NCBI GenBank assembly: GCA_934247335.1
Contig: CAKQJJ010000005.1
Span: forward strand, 1 to 23,512
Origin: an uncultured Clostridia bacterium
Lineage (GTDB): Bacteria > Bacillota > Clostridia > Christensenellales > Pumilibacteraceae
Direction of reading: 5' to 3'
Length of the DNA stretch: 23,512 nucleotides
Under the pieces are notes generated by a model that ran no database searches, was not told where the DNA came from, and was given only the letters and a program-made list of their open reading frames with translations. Of this stretch, positions 5,970 to 14,656 are shown one piece after another (positions within the stretch are counted from its first letter, which is position 1; each line of letters starts with the position of its first letter). Both the position numbers and the translations under genes were made by a program.

Positions 5970-8582
5970 ATGGCACATAACAGAGATTATAAGCCCGAAG
6001 ACATCGCGTTTCCCAATCAGGTGATCACGGAAAGCGAACTGGTCGGGGAAATGGAAAAAAGCTATATAGAGTACGCAATGTCGGTTATCGTCGGAAGAGC
6101 ACTCCCCGACGTCCGCGACGGATTGAAGCCGGTTCACAGAAGAATTCTGTACGCTATGTACGAAGACGGGCTGACCAGCGACAAGCCGTTCAAAAAATCG
6201 GCTACCTGCGTCGGCGACGTGCTGGGCAGATATCATCCGCACGGCGACGCCTCGGTTTACGACGCGATGGTGCGTCTCGCGCAGGACTTTTCCATGCGCT
6301 ATATGCTTGTGGAAGGTCACGGAAACTTCGGTTCGGTGGACGGCGACCCGCCCGCCGCTTATCGTTACACCGAAGCGCGTATGAGCAAAATCTGCAACGA
6401 AATGTTGCGCGATATAGAAAAAAACACGGTTGACTGGATTCCCAACTTCGACGAATCGAGAAAGGAACCGCTCGTGCTTCCGTCGAGATTTCCCAACCTT
6501 CTGGTAAACGGATCGTCGGGTATCGCGGTAGGTATGGCAACCAATATTCCGCCGCACAACCTCGGCGAAGTAATCGACGCGTGCGTGTGTATTCTCGACA
6601 ACCCCGAAGCCACTCTCGAAGACCTTATGCAGCACATCAAAGGTCCGGATTTCCCCACCAAGGGCATCATTATGGGCAGAGCGGGCATTCGTCAGGCGTA
6701 CGCAACCGGCAGAGGCAAGATAATAGTCCGCGCCCGCACCGAGTTTGAAGAGTACGGCAAAGATCACCGCACGAGAATTATAGTAACCGAACTTCCCTAT
6801 CAGGTAAACAAACGTCAGCTGGTCAAAAACATCGCCGATCAGGTAAAGGAAAAGCGGCTCGAAGGCATTTCCGACCTGCGCGAGGAAAGCGACCGTAACG
6901 GTATGCGCGTGGTTATCGAACTCAAACGCGACGCCAATCCGCAAGTGGTGCTCAATCACCTGTTTGCGCAAACGGCGCTGCAATCCAGTTTCTCGATAAT
7001 CATGCTGGCTCTCGTGGACAATCAGCGCCAGCCCAAAATACTGTCGCTGCGCCACATTCTGGACGAATATATCCGTTTCCAGGAAGATCTTATTATCCGC
7101 AGAACCAAGTACGACCTCGGCAAAGCCAGAGAGCGCGCTCACCTTCTCGAAGGACTTATCATCGCGCAGGACAATATCGACGAGGTAATTCACATTATCC
7201 GCACTTCCTACGACGACGCGAAAGAACGTCTTATGCAGCGTTTCGGACTGGACGAAGTGCAAACGCAGGCAATTCTCGACATGCGCCTCAAAGCGCTTCA
7301 GGGTCTGGACCGCGAAAAACTGGAAGGCGAATACAAGGAGTTGCAGGACAAAATCGCTTACTACGAAAAACTGCTTGCAAGCGAAGATATGCTTCGTCAG
7401 GTTCTGAAAGACGAACTTATTCAGATCCGCGACAAATACGGCGACAAGAGAAGAACGGAAATCTGCGTCAACTTCGACGAAATAGACGCGGCAGACCTCA
7501 TCGAACGCGAAAACGTAGTCATTTCCATGACCCACTTCGGGTACGTAAAACGTCTGCCAGTGTCCGAGTATAAGGCTCAGCACCGCGGCGGAGCGGGCAT
7601 AACCGCTCACAAGCCCAAAGAAGAGGACTTCGTGGAAAACATGTTCATCACCTGCACGCACGACGACCTTATGTTCTTTACCAATAAAGGCAAGGTCTAC
7701 CGCATAAAGGCGTACTTCATCCCCGAAGCCGAGAGAACGGCAAGAGGCAGAGCGATAGTCAATCTGTTGCAGCTTCTGCCCGACGAGCGCGTCACCGCCG
7801 TAATTCCGATAAAGGAAGGCTCGGACATGGACGGCAGCCTTATAATGGCAACCCGTCAGGGACTTATCAAAAAAACGCCGCTGTCCGAATTCGAGTCCAT
7901 AAGAAAAGTGGGCAAGATAGCGATAGTGCTGCACGAAGGCGACGAGCTTATCGCGGTAAGCAGAGTTTCCGAAGGCGACGACGTAATGCTTGCTTCCACG
8001 TTCGGAAAGTGCATCCGTTTCGGCGAAGGCGACGTGCGCAGCATGGGCAGAACTTCTTCCGGCGTGCGCTCCATAAAAATGGACAAAGAGGGCGATTACG
8101 TCGTGGATATGGCGGTAATCGAAAAGGATAGCACCAAGGACGTTCTGACGGTTACCGAGCTGGGTTACGGCAAACGCTGCGCCCTCGGCGAGTATCGCGT
8201 GCAGTCCCGCGCCGGCAAAGGCAGCAAGGCGGGCAAGTTCACCGACGAAACCGGCTCCATCGTCAATCTCAAACTGGTGGATCCCACCGACGACGTAATG
8301 CTTATCGCAAACACGGGTATCATAATTCGTATGCCCGTAGGCGAAATTTCGCGCATATCGCGTTCTACCAAAGGCGTGCGCATAATGCGCCTTAAAGACG
8401 ACGGAAAGGTGGTTTGCGTTGCGGTTGCCGCTCACGAAGACGAAGTGGAAGCGGAAGCCGAGCAGACTCCGGACGTTGCCGAAACCGCCGAAAACGCTGC
8501 TCCCGATATCGCAATCGGGCAAAACGAAACGGACGAAGAAAGCGCTACCGTTCAATCCGAAAGCGAGGACGACGAGCAGTAA
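5970..8582 (+). CDS. gyrA: DNA gyrase subunit A
   Basis: GyrA cuts and rejoins DNA and wraps it around its C-terminal domain. The protein has 870 residues. The winged-helix region holds RYHPHGDASVYD (88-98), and the catalytic tyrosine is Y133 in YRYTEAR with R132 beside it. A coiled-coil gate follows (about 370-490), then a beta-pinwheel domain. The GyrA box, needed for DNA wrapping, reads QHRGGAG at 537-543 rather than the usual QRRGGKG; a second box-like QSRAGKG is at 745-751. The last 50 residues are a highly acidic tail. The start at 5970 has GGAG just upstream; a longer open frame from 5913 would overlap gyrB and is not used. Position 94, equal to E. coli S83, is alanine. Confidence 0.98.
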   Translation: MAHNRDYKPEDIAFPNQVITESELVGEMEKSYIEYAMSVIVGRALPDVRDGLKPVHRRILYAMYEDGLTSDKPFKKSATCVGDVLGRYHPHGDASVYDAMVRLAQDFSMRYMLVEGHGNFGSVDGDPPAAYRYTEARMSKICNEMLRDIEKNTVDWIPNFDESRKEPLVLPSRFPNLLVNGSSGIAVGMATNIPPHNLGEVIDACVCILDNPEATLEDLMQHIKGPDFPTKGIIMGRAGIRQAYATGRGKIIVRARTEFEEYGKDHRTRIIVTELPYQVNKRQLVKNIADQVKEKRLEGISDLREESDRNGMRVVIELKRDANPQVVLNHLFAQTALQSSFSIIMLALVDNQRQPKILSLRHILDEYIRFQEDLIIRRTKYDLGKARERAHLLEGLIIAQDNIDEVIHIIRTSYDDAKERLMQRFGLDEVQTQAILDMRLKALQGLDREKLEGEYKELQDKIAYYEKLLASEDMLRQVLKDELIQIRDKYGDKRRTEICVNFDEIDAADLIERENVVISMTHFGYVKRLPVSEYKAQHRGGAGITAHKPKEEDFVENMFITCTHDDLMFFTNKGKVYRIKAYFIPEAERTARGRAIVNLLQLLPDERVTAVIPIKEGSDMDGSLIMATRQGLIKKTPLSEFESIRKVGKIAIVLHEGDELIAVSRVSEGDDVMLASTFGKCIRFGEGDVRSMGRTSSGVRSIKMDKEGDYVVDMAVIEKDSTKDVLTVTELGYGKRCALGEYRVQSRAGKGSKAGKFTDETGSIVNLKLVDPTDDVMLIANTGIIIRMPVGEISRISRSTKGVRIMRLKDDGKVVCVAVAAHEDEVEAEAEQTPDVAETAENAAPDIAIGQNETDEESATVQSESEDDEQ

Positions 8583-9491
8583 ATGAAGTCCGCAAGGAAC
8601 AAAACGTTGAGTTTAAGCGAAGAGCAGGAGCGGAAGTATCTTGCTCTTTGCTCCAAAACGTACGTGTCGGACGACTGCGTTATAAAGGGCGACTGCATGG
8701 AAATCATGGGCAGCGTTCCGCGCTCCTCGGTCGATCTGATGATAGTCGATCCGCCGTACAATATGTACAAAAAATTCGGCAGCGAGGAGTTTTCGCGCCA
8801 ATCCATGGCGGAGTACGAAAAGTACACGCGCGCCTGGATTGAAAGAGCGTTGCCGCTTCTCAAAAAAACCGCTTCGGTTTACGTCTGCTGCGACTGGTTT
8901 TCCGGAATTACGATAGGCGCCGTGCTTGCCGACTATTTCTATCTTCGCAACCGCATTACGTGGCAGCGAGAAAAGGGCAGAGGCGCGCTTAAAAACTGGA
9001 AAAACGGCATGGAAGATGTGTGGTTCGCTTCCGTCGGCGACGACTACTATTTCGACGTCAACGCCGTAAAACAGCGCAAAAAAGTAATCGCTCCGTACCG
9101 TAAGGACGGCGTGCCCAAGGACTGGCAGGAAGAAAACGGCGAAAAATTCCGCTACACCTTCCCGTCCAATTTCTGGGACGACGTAACCGTGCCCTATTGG
9201 TCCATGCCCGAAAACACTCCGCACCCCACGCAAAAGCCCGAAAAACTGTTGGCGAAAATAATTCTCGCCTCGTCAAAACCGGGCGATCTCGTGTTCGACC
9301 CGTTCGGGGGCAGCGGCTCTACCGCCGTGACGGCAAAAAAACTGGGCAGAAGGTATCTCACGATAGAAAAAGACGAAAAATATTGCGCCATGGCGGCGTA
9401 TCGGCTGGAAAAAGCCGACTCGGACAAGTCGGTTTCCGGCATGAAAGACGGCGTTTTTCTGCCGAGAAACGAGCGTTTTGTCGGAAAATAG
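8583..9491 (+). CDS. Orphan site-specific DNA methyltransferase, beta class (RsrI/MboII-like)
   Basis: This 302-residue enzyme has the circularly permuted motif order of beta-class amino-methyltransferases: catalytic DPPY (56-59) first, the HPTQKP motif (214-219), then the S-adenosylmethionine site FDPFGGSGST (238-247). DPPY points to methylation of an exocyclic amine, more likely N6-adenine than N4-cytosine. The stretch KNWKNGMEDVWFA is typical of the RsrI/MboII group. The target sequence cannot be told. No restriction enzyme lies next to it, so it looks like an orphan modification gene. The ATG follows the gyrA TAA with no gap, and a GAGG inside the gyrA end may serve as its ribosome site, so translation is likely coupled to gyrA. 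Confidence 0.92.
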   Translation: MKSARNKTLSLSEEQERKYLALCSKTYVSDDCVIKGDCMEIMGSVPRSSVDLMIVDPPYNMYKKFGSEEFSRQSMAEYEKYTRAWIERALPLLKKTASVYVCCDWFSGITIGAVLADYFYLRNRITWQREKGRGALKNWKNGMEDVWFASVGDDYYFDVNAVKQRKKVIAPYRKDGVPKDWQEENGEKFRYTFPSNFWDDVTVPYWSMPENTPHPTQKPEKLLAKIILASSKPGDLVFDPFGGSGSTAVTAKKLGRRYLTIEKDEKYCAMAAYRLEKADSDKSVSGMKDGVFLPRNERFVGK

Positions 9492-9553
9492 AATATTTTG
9501 TCGCGCCGAAAACGTAATATTCCCGAAAAACGGTGATTTTTTTGCGAAAGATA

Positions 9554-9582
9554 TTGCTTTTTGCCGCGCAATTTGTTATAAT
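9554..9582 (+). promoter_or_regulatory. Promoter of secA (extended -10)
   Basis: A perfect TATAAT (9577-9582) with TG at 9574-9575 forms an extended -10. A weak -35 TTGCTT (9554-9559) lies 17 bases upstream. Just before it, a short CCG-AAAAA-CGG hairpin followed by T7 (about 9533-9553) could end the gyrase/methyltransferase transcript. Confidence 0.65.
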
Positions 9583-9680
9583 AATTCAAGCGTGCGCCGG
9601 TTTTTCAAAAGCCGCGCGACGATAAAATCAAAAACTAATCATCTTCCGCCTTTTCAAGGAAGAGTAAAAGAGGTATAAAA

Positions 9681-12377
9681 ATGGGTTTATTTTCTTTTTT
9701 TGCCGAAGCGGACAACCGTAAAAGCATAAAGCGTTTGCAAGCCATCGTGGAAAAGGTCAACGCAAACGAACAGAAATTCATCAATATGTCCGACGACGAA
9801 CTGCGCGGCATGACCGACGTGTTCCGCGACAGAATCAAAAACAACTACGAAACGCTTGACGACATTCTCCCCGAGGCTTTCGCCGTCGTCAGAGAAGCCG
9901 GAAAAAGAGTGCTCGGAATGCGCCACTTCGATGTTCAGCTGATGGGCGGCGCGTGCCTGCACCAGGGACGTATCGCAGAAATGCGTACCGGCGAAGGTAA
10001 AACGCTTGTGGCTACTCTTCCCGCCTATCTCAACGCGCTCGAAGGAAAAGGCGTTCACGTCGTCACGGTCAACGATTATCTTGCCAAGCGTGACGCCGAA
10101 TGGATGGGCAAAATTCACAGATTCCTGGGCCTCACCGTAGGCGTTGCCATTTCCGGAATGGACAACAAGGCAAAGCGCGAGGCGTACAACTGCGACATTA
10201 CGTACGCAACCAACAACGAACTCGGCTTCGACTACCTGCGCGACAACATGGTAACCCGCGCCGAAGACAAGGTTCAGCGCCCGCTCAACTTTGCAATCGT
10301 CGACGAAGTGGATAGTATCCTCATCGACGAAGCGCGTACTCCGCTTATCATTTCCGGCAGAGGCGGCAAGTCCAGCGAAATGTATATTCAGGCGCAGCAG
10401 TTCGCCCGTTCGCTTAAAGAAGACGACTACGAAATCGAGGAAAAGAAAAAGGCAATCAACCTTTCCGAAACCGGCGTGACCAAAGCCGAACGCTTCTTCG
10501 GAGTGGAAAACCTCGCCGACGTGGACAACACCGAACTCAACCACTATATCAACAACGCTCTTCGCGCAAACTATATCATGAAGCGCGATCAGGACTATAT
10601 CGTCGATAAAGGCGAAGTGCTTATCGTCGACGAATTCACCGGTCGTGTCATGGTGGGCAGACGTTACAGCGACGGGCTGCACCAGGCAATCGAGGCAAAG
10701 GAACACGTAAACGTCCGCGCCGAGAACAAGACCATGGCAACCATCACGTTCCAGAACTATTTCCGTCTTTATTCCAAGCTGTCCGGTATGACCGGTACTG
10801 CAAAGACCGAAGAAACCGAATTCAAGGGAATTTACAACCTTGACGTCGTAACCATTCCCACCAACAAGCCCAACGCGCGTATCGACGAAAACGACGTGGT
10901 TTACAAAACGGTTGCGGCAAAACTCAACGCCGTCGTGGACGACATCACCGCGTGCTACCAGAAAGGTCAGCCCGTTCTGGTGGGTACCACCACCGTCGAG
11001 AAGAGCGAACAGGTTTCGCACCTTCTCCGCAAGGCAAAAATTCCGCACAACGTGTTAAACGCCAAGAATCACGAACGCGAAGCCGAAATCATCGCTCAGG
11101 CAGGTAAAAAATGCGCGGTTACCATCGCAACTAACATGGCGGGCCGCGGAACCGATATTCTTCTGGGCGGCAACCCCGAATATCTCGCGCTCGAACGCAT
11201 GCGTAAGGACGGCATGAGCGAGGAAGACGTTTCGGCTGCGGTATCCTATTACAATACCGACGACGAAAACGTTCTTAAAGCGCGCGAAATTTACAGAAAA
11301 TATTACGACGAATTCAAAGTAAAAACCGACGAGGACAAAAAAGAAGTCATCGCTCTCGGCGGCTTGCGCATAATCGGTACCGAAAGACACGAGTCGCGCC
11401 GTATCGACAACCAGCTGCGCGGTCGTGCCGGACGTCAGGGCGACCCCGGACGCACCATCTTCTATCTCAGTATGGAAGACGACGTTCTGCGCCTGTTCGG
11501 CGGCGAAAGAATGCAGGCAATCGCCAATTCGCTCGGCGCGGACGACGACACTCCGTTCTCCATGGGGCTGCTCAGCCGTTCCATCGAAAACGCTCAGCGC
11601 AACATCGAAGGCAGAAACTACGATATCCGTAAACAGGTGCTGGAATACGACAACGTAATGAACCAGCAGCGTACCATTATCTACAACGAACGCAACCGCG
11701 TGCTGATGGGCGAGAACATTCACGACGAAATTCTCAAAATGATGCGCGACGAAGTGGAAGTTATAGTTGCCGATTACACCGATCCCAAAAAGGACTGGCA
11801 GGAATGGGACTACGAAAATCTCAACAAGGAAATCGAGCGCAAACTTCTGCCCGGCGATCCCGAATTTTTGTCGGAAGACCGCCTGAACAAGTGGTCGCTG
11901 GACGAAATAAAAGAACAGATTTTCACCGCCATGATGGCGTACTACGACGAGAAAATCGCCGCCGCAAAGGAAATCGGTCTGGACTTCTCCGAGGTCGAAC
12001 GCGTGCTTCTGCTGCGCGCCGTAGACTTCCGCTGGATGGATCACATCGACCAGATGGACATTCTGCGCAAGGAAATCGGTCTTAAAGCGTACGGCAATCA
12101 GGACCCCGTCATCGCCTATAAAAAGGACGGCTTTGAAATGTTCGAGCATATGAATGCGAATATTCAGAGCGACACCGTTTCCATGCTGATGCACGTCAAC
12201 ATAGAAAAGGCTCCCGAACGCGAAGAGAGAAAGGTTGAACTGGTTATGTCCGGCGGAAGCGAAAACGCAAAGGCTCCCAAAGCCGAACAGGCTGTTTCCA
12301 ACAAAGTGGGAAGAAACGATCCCTGCCCTTGCGGAAGCGGTAAAAAATATAAAAACTGCTGCGGTAAAAACAGCTGA
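9681..12377 (+). CDS. secA: Protein translocase ATPase SecA
   Basis: SecA is the ATP-driven motor that pushes preproteins through SecYEG at the cytoplasmic membrane. The 898-residue protein shows all the main parts: MRTGEGKT Walker A (101-108), the DEVDSILIDEAR Walker B (208-219), the preprotein cross-linking domain after about 225, TNMAGRGTDILLGG in the second nucleotide-binding fold, and the arginine finger stretch QLRGRAGRQGDPG. The C-terminus is a SEC-C zinc motif with C882, C884, C893 and C894, which binds SecB or ribosomes in other bacteria. AAGAGG (9668-9673) lies 7 bases before the ATG. Its order before prfB is the same as in Bacillus subtilis. No accessory-type (SecA2) features are seen. 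Confidence 0.98.
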   Translation: MGLFSFFAEADNRKSIKRLQAIVEKVNANEQKFINMSDDELRGMTDVFRDRIKNNYETLDDILPEAFAVVREAGKRVLGMRHFDVQLMGGACLHQGRIAEMRTGEGKTLVATLPAYLNALEGKGVHVVTVNDYLAKRDAEWMGKIHRFLGLTVGVAISGMDNKAKREAYNCDITYATNNELGFDYLRDNMVTRAEDKVQRPLNFAIVDEVDSILIDEARTPLIISGRGGKSSEMYIQAQQFARSLKEDDYEIEEKKKAINLSETGVTKAERFFGVENLADVDNTELNHYINNALRANYIMKRDQDYIVDKGEVLIVDEFTGRVMVGRRYSDGLHQAIEAKEHVNVRAENKTMATITFQNYFRLYSKLSGMTGTAKTEETEFKGIYNLDVVTIPTNKPNARIDENDVVYKTVAAKLNAVVDDITACYQKGQPVLVGTTTVEKSEQVSHLLRKAKIPHNVLNAKNHEREAEIIAQAGKKCAVTIATNMAGRGTDILLGGNPEYLALERMRKDGMSEEDVSAAVSYYNTDDENVLKAREIYRKYYDEFKVKTDEDKKEVIALGGLRIIGTERHESRRIDNQLRGRAGRQGDPGRTIFYLSMEDDVLRLFGGERMQAIANSLGADDDTPFSMGLLSRSIENAQRNIEGRNYDIRKQVLEYDNVMNQQRTIIYNERNRVLMGENIHDEILKMMRDEVEVIVADYTDPKKDWQEWDYENLNKEIERKLLPGDPEFLSEDRLNKWSLDEIKEQIFTAMMAYYDEKIAAAKEIGLDFSEVERVLLLRAVDFRWMDHIDQMDILRKEIGLKAYGNQDPVIAYKKDGFEMFEHMNANIQSDTVSMLMHVNIEKAPEREERKVELVMSGGSENAKAPKAEQAVSNKVGRNDPCPCGSGKKYKNCCGKNS

Positions 12378-12392
12378 TAACAACGATTTTCA

Positions 12393-12418
12393 AGCCGGGA
12401 GAGTAAATTCTCTCGGCT
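12393..12418 (+). terminator. Weak hairpin after secA
   Basis: AGCCGGGAGAG (12393-12403) pairs with CTCTCGGCT (12410-12418), with a two-G bulge and a 6-nt loop, 15 bases after the secA stop. The T content that follows is low, so partial read-through into prfB is likely. Confidence 0.35.
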
Positions 12419-12495
12419 GATTTCGATAAATTAAAGGCGTGTGATTTACGCCGAAATTATAAGAAAATTTGCAAATAATCCCTTAAAGAGGAACC

Positions 12496-13596
12496 ATGTT
12501 AATATTAGACGACTTAAAATTCAAACTTAAAAATCTCGTGCAGAAGTTCGACGGCGTTTGCACGGCGTTCGATATTCCGTCGCTCGAAAAGCGCGCGGAG
12601 TATCTTTCGCAGCAGCAACAGGACCCCAATCTGTACAACGATCCCAAGCACGCAGCCGAAATAAATTCGGAAGCCAAGTTCATCGAAAACAGACTCGGCA
12701 CGCTTTCTCGTCTTCGCTCGGGACTGGACGACCTGTCCACGCTTATCGAAATAGTCGAAGCCGAAAAGGACAACGAGCAGTACGAGGAAGAGCTTAATTC
12801 CACCTACGCGAAACTGGACGAAGAGATAGAGGAACTTAATCTCGAAACGCTGCTTAAAGGCGAATACGACAAAAACAACGCCATTTTAATGTTGCAGGCG
12901 GGCGCCGGCGGAACCGAGGCTCAGGACTGGGTGAGCATGCTGTACCGTATGTATCGCATGTACGCCGAAAAGCGCGGTTTCGAGGTGGAAGAACTGGACC
13001 GCGTGGAAGGCGACGTCGCCGGAATAAAATCGGTGTCCTTTATGATTAAGGGAATAAACGCGTACGGCTACTTAAAAGCGGAAAAGGGCGTGCATCGCCT
13101 CGTGCGTATTTCGCCGTTCGACGCAAACGCGCGTCGTCACACGTCGTTCGCAAGCCTGGAAGTTATGCCGGAAATCGAAAACGACACCAGTATAGAAATC
13201 CGCCCCGAGGATATCCGCGTGGATACCTATCGTTCGGGAGGAGCCGGCGGTCAGCACATTAACAAAACCGACAGCGCCGTGCGTATAACTCACCTTAAAA
13301 CCGGTATTGTCGTTCAGTGCCAGAACGAGCGTTCGCAGATACAAAACCGCGAAACGGCAATGAAAATGCTGGTAAGTAAACTGGTAGAACTGCGCGAGCG
13401 CGAAAATCTCGAAAAGGCAAACTCCATCAAGGGCGAAATCAAAAAGATAGAGTGGGGCAGCCAGATCCGTTCGTACGTGTTCCAGCCCTACACTCTGGTA
13501 AAAGACCACCGTACCGGCTTTGAAAACAGCGACATTTCCGCCGTTATGGACGGCGACATAGAGCCGTTTATCAACGACTATCTGCGTAAATCCTGA
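12496..13596 (+). CDS. prfB: Peptide chain release factor 2
   Basis: RF2 releases the finished peptide at UGA and UAA stop codons. The protein has 366 residues. The RF2-specific anticodon-like tripeptide SPF is at 206-208, followed by RRHTSF, and the catalytic GGQ is at 251-253 in SGGAGGQHINK. Most bacterial prfB genes carry an in-frame UGA near codon 25 that must be bypassed by a +1 frameshift; here the matching place (GVCTAFDIPSLEKR, residues 20-33) is read as one continuous frame, so that feedback control is absent. GAGG (12488-12491) lies 4 bases before the ATG. The gene follows secA and runs into tsaD with a single base between the stop and the next ATG. Confidence 0.97.
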   Translation: MLILDDLKFKLKNLVQKFDGVCTAFDIPSLEKRAEYLSQQQQDPNLYNDPKHAAEINSEAKFIENRLGTLSRLRSGLDDLSTLIEIVEAEKDNEQYEEELNSTYAKLDEEIEELNLETLLKGEYDKNNAILMLQAGAGGTEAQDWVSMLYRMYRMYAEKRGFEVEELDRVEGDVAGIKSVSFMIKGINAYGYLKAEKGVHRLVRISPFDANARRHTSFASLEVMPEIENDTSIEIRPEDIRVDTYRSGGAGGQHINKTDSAVRITHLKTGIVVQCQNERSQIQNRETAMKMLVSKLVELRERENLEKANSIKGEIKKIEWGSQIRSYVFQPYTLVKDHRTGFENSDISAVMDGDIEPFINDYLRKS

Positions 13597-13597
13597 T

Positions 13598-14656
13598 ATG
13601 TACGACACTCAAAAAAAATTCATTAGTCTTAAAGACAAGCAGGACGTTCTGGTTCTGGGAATAGAAAGTTCGTGCGACGAAACCGCCTGCGCAATCGTGA
13701 AAAACGGCAGAGAAGTGCTCGCAAGCGTTATTTCCACGCAGATTGCCATTCACAGGCAGTTCGGCGGCGTGGTGCCGGAAGTGGCTTCGCGCAATCACAC
13801 GATGGCGGTAACCCGTTGCGTGGACGAGGCGCTTAAAAAAGCAAACCTGACCATGGACGATATCGACGCGGTTGCCGTAACGTACGGAGCGGGGCTTGCG
13901 GGCGCGCTGCTCGTGGGCGTAACCGCCGCAAAAGCGCTTGCGTACGCCACGAATAAGCCGCTTATAAAGGTAAATCACATCGAAGGGCATATTTCAGCCA
14001 ATTACGTGCAGTTCCCCTCGCTTAATCCGCCTTTTCTCGCGCTGGTGGCTTCGGGCGGACACACGCTTATAATCGACGTCGAGGACTATTGCAGCTACAA
14101 ACTCATGGGCGGCACCACCGACGACGCAATCGGTGAAATGTTCGATAAAACCGCGCGCCTGTTGGGGCTTCCCTATCCCGGCGGACCGGAAGTGGACCGC
14201 CTTGCCAAGCAAGGACAAGCCAATATCGATTTTTGCCACACGCACAAGAGCGTCAACGGCGACCTCAATCTGTCTTATTCCGGGCTTAAAACGGCGGTGG
14301 TAAACTATCTGCACAACGCCGAACAGCGCGGCGAGCAGGTGAAAAAAGAGGACGTTTGCGCATCCATAACCAAACAGGCGGTTGACCTTCTCGTAAGCAC
14401 GGTTATGGAAGCGGCGGCACGAGCAAATCGAAAGACGATAGTGCTTGCCGGCGGAGTAGCGGCAAATTCGTTCCTGCGCGAAAAACTTAAAACCGAGGGC
14501 GAAAAAAGAGGATACGTAGTGCTGTTTCCGGCACCAGTGCTTTGCACCGACAACGCGGTTATGATTGCCGCCCGCGCATATTTCTCGATAAAAGAAGGAA
14601 AAGATCTCGCTTCTCTCGATCTCAACGCCGATCCCTCTTTAAGGACGGGCGTATGA
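13598..14656 (+). CDS. tsaD: tRNA N6-adenosine threonylcarbamoyltransferase
   Basis: TsaD transfers the threonylcarbamoyl group onto A37 of ANN-reading tRNAs, working with TsaB and TsaE (neither is here). The 352-residue protein carries the family start GIESSCDETA (21-30), the metal-binding HIEGH (H127, H131), and SGGHT (152-156) of the ASKHA nucleotide fold. The first 16 residues form an extension compared with typical members that begin just before LGIESS. No better start codon exists in the frame, so the ATG one base after the prfB stop is used, probably by coupled translation, since no clear Shine-Dalgarno precedes it. Its end overlaps mnmA as ATGA. Confidence 0.97.
   Translation: MYDTQKKFISLKDKQDVLVLGIESSCDETACAIVKNGREVLASVISTQIAIHRQFGGVVPEVASRNHTMAVTRCVDEALKKANLTMDDIDAVAVTYGAGLAGALLVGVTAAKALAYATNKPLIKVNHIEGHISANYVQFPSLNPPFLALVASGGHTLIIDVEDYCSYKLMGGTTDDAIGEMFDKTARLLGLPYPGGPEVDRLAKQGQANIDFCHTHKSVNGDLNLSYSGLKTAVVNYLHNAEQRGEQVKKEDVCASITKQAVDLLVSTVMEAAARANRKTIVLAGGVAANSFLREKLKTEGEKRGYVVLFPAPVLCTDNAVMIAARAYFSIKEGKDLASLDLNADPSLRTGV

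Noticed and set aside
5955..8555. Open frame of 866 codons antisense to gyrA
   Set aside because: It is a by-product of the codon use of gyrA. The translation has no family motif, no ribosome site, and covers a certain gene on the other strand.
9687..12383. Two long open frames antisense to secA (453 and 442 codons)
   Set aside because: They mirror the codon use of secA, show no recognizable domain and lack start signals.
14542..14652. Longer mnmA start
   Set aside because: The extra 37 residues come from the wrong frame of tsaD, are rich in arginine and have no match to the MnmA N-terminus; the ATGA overlap start fits the family exactly.
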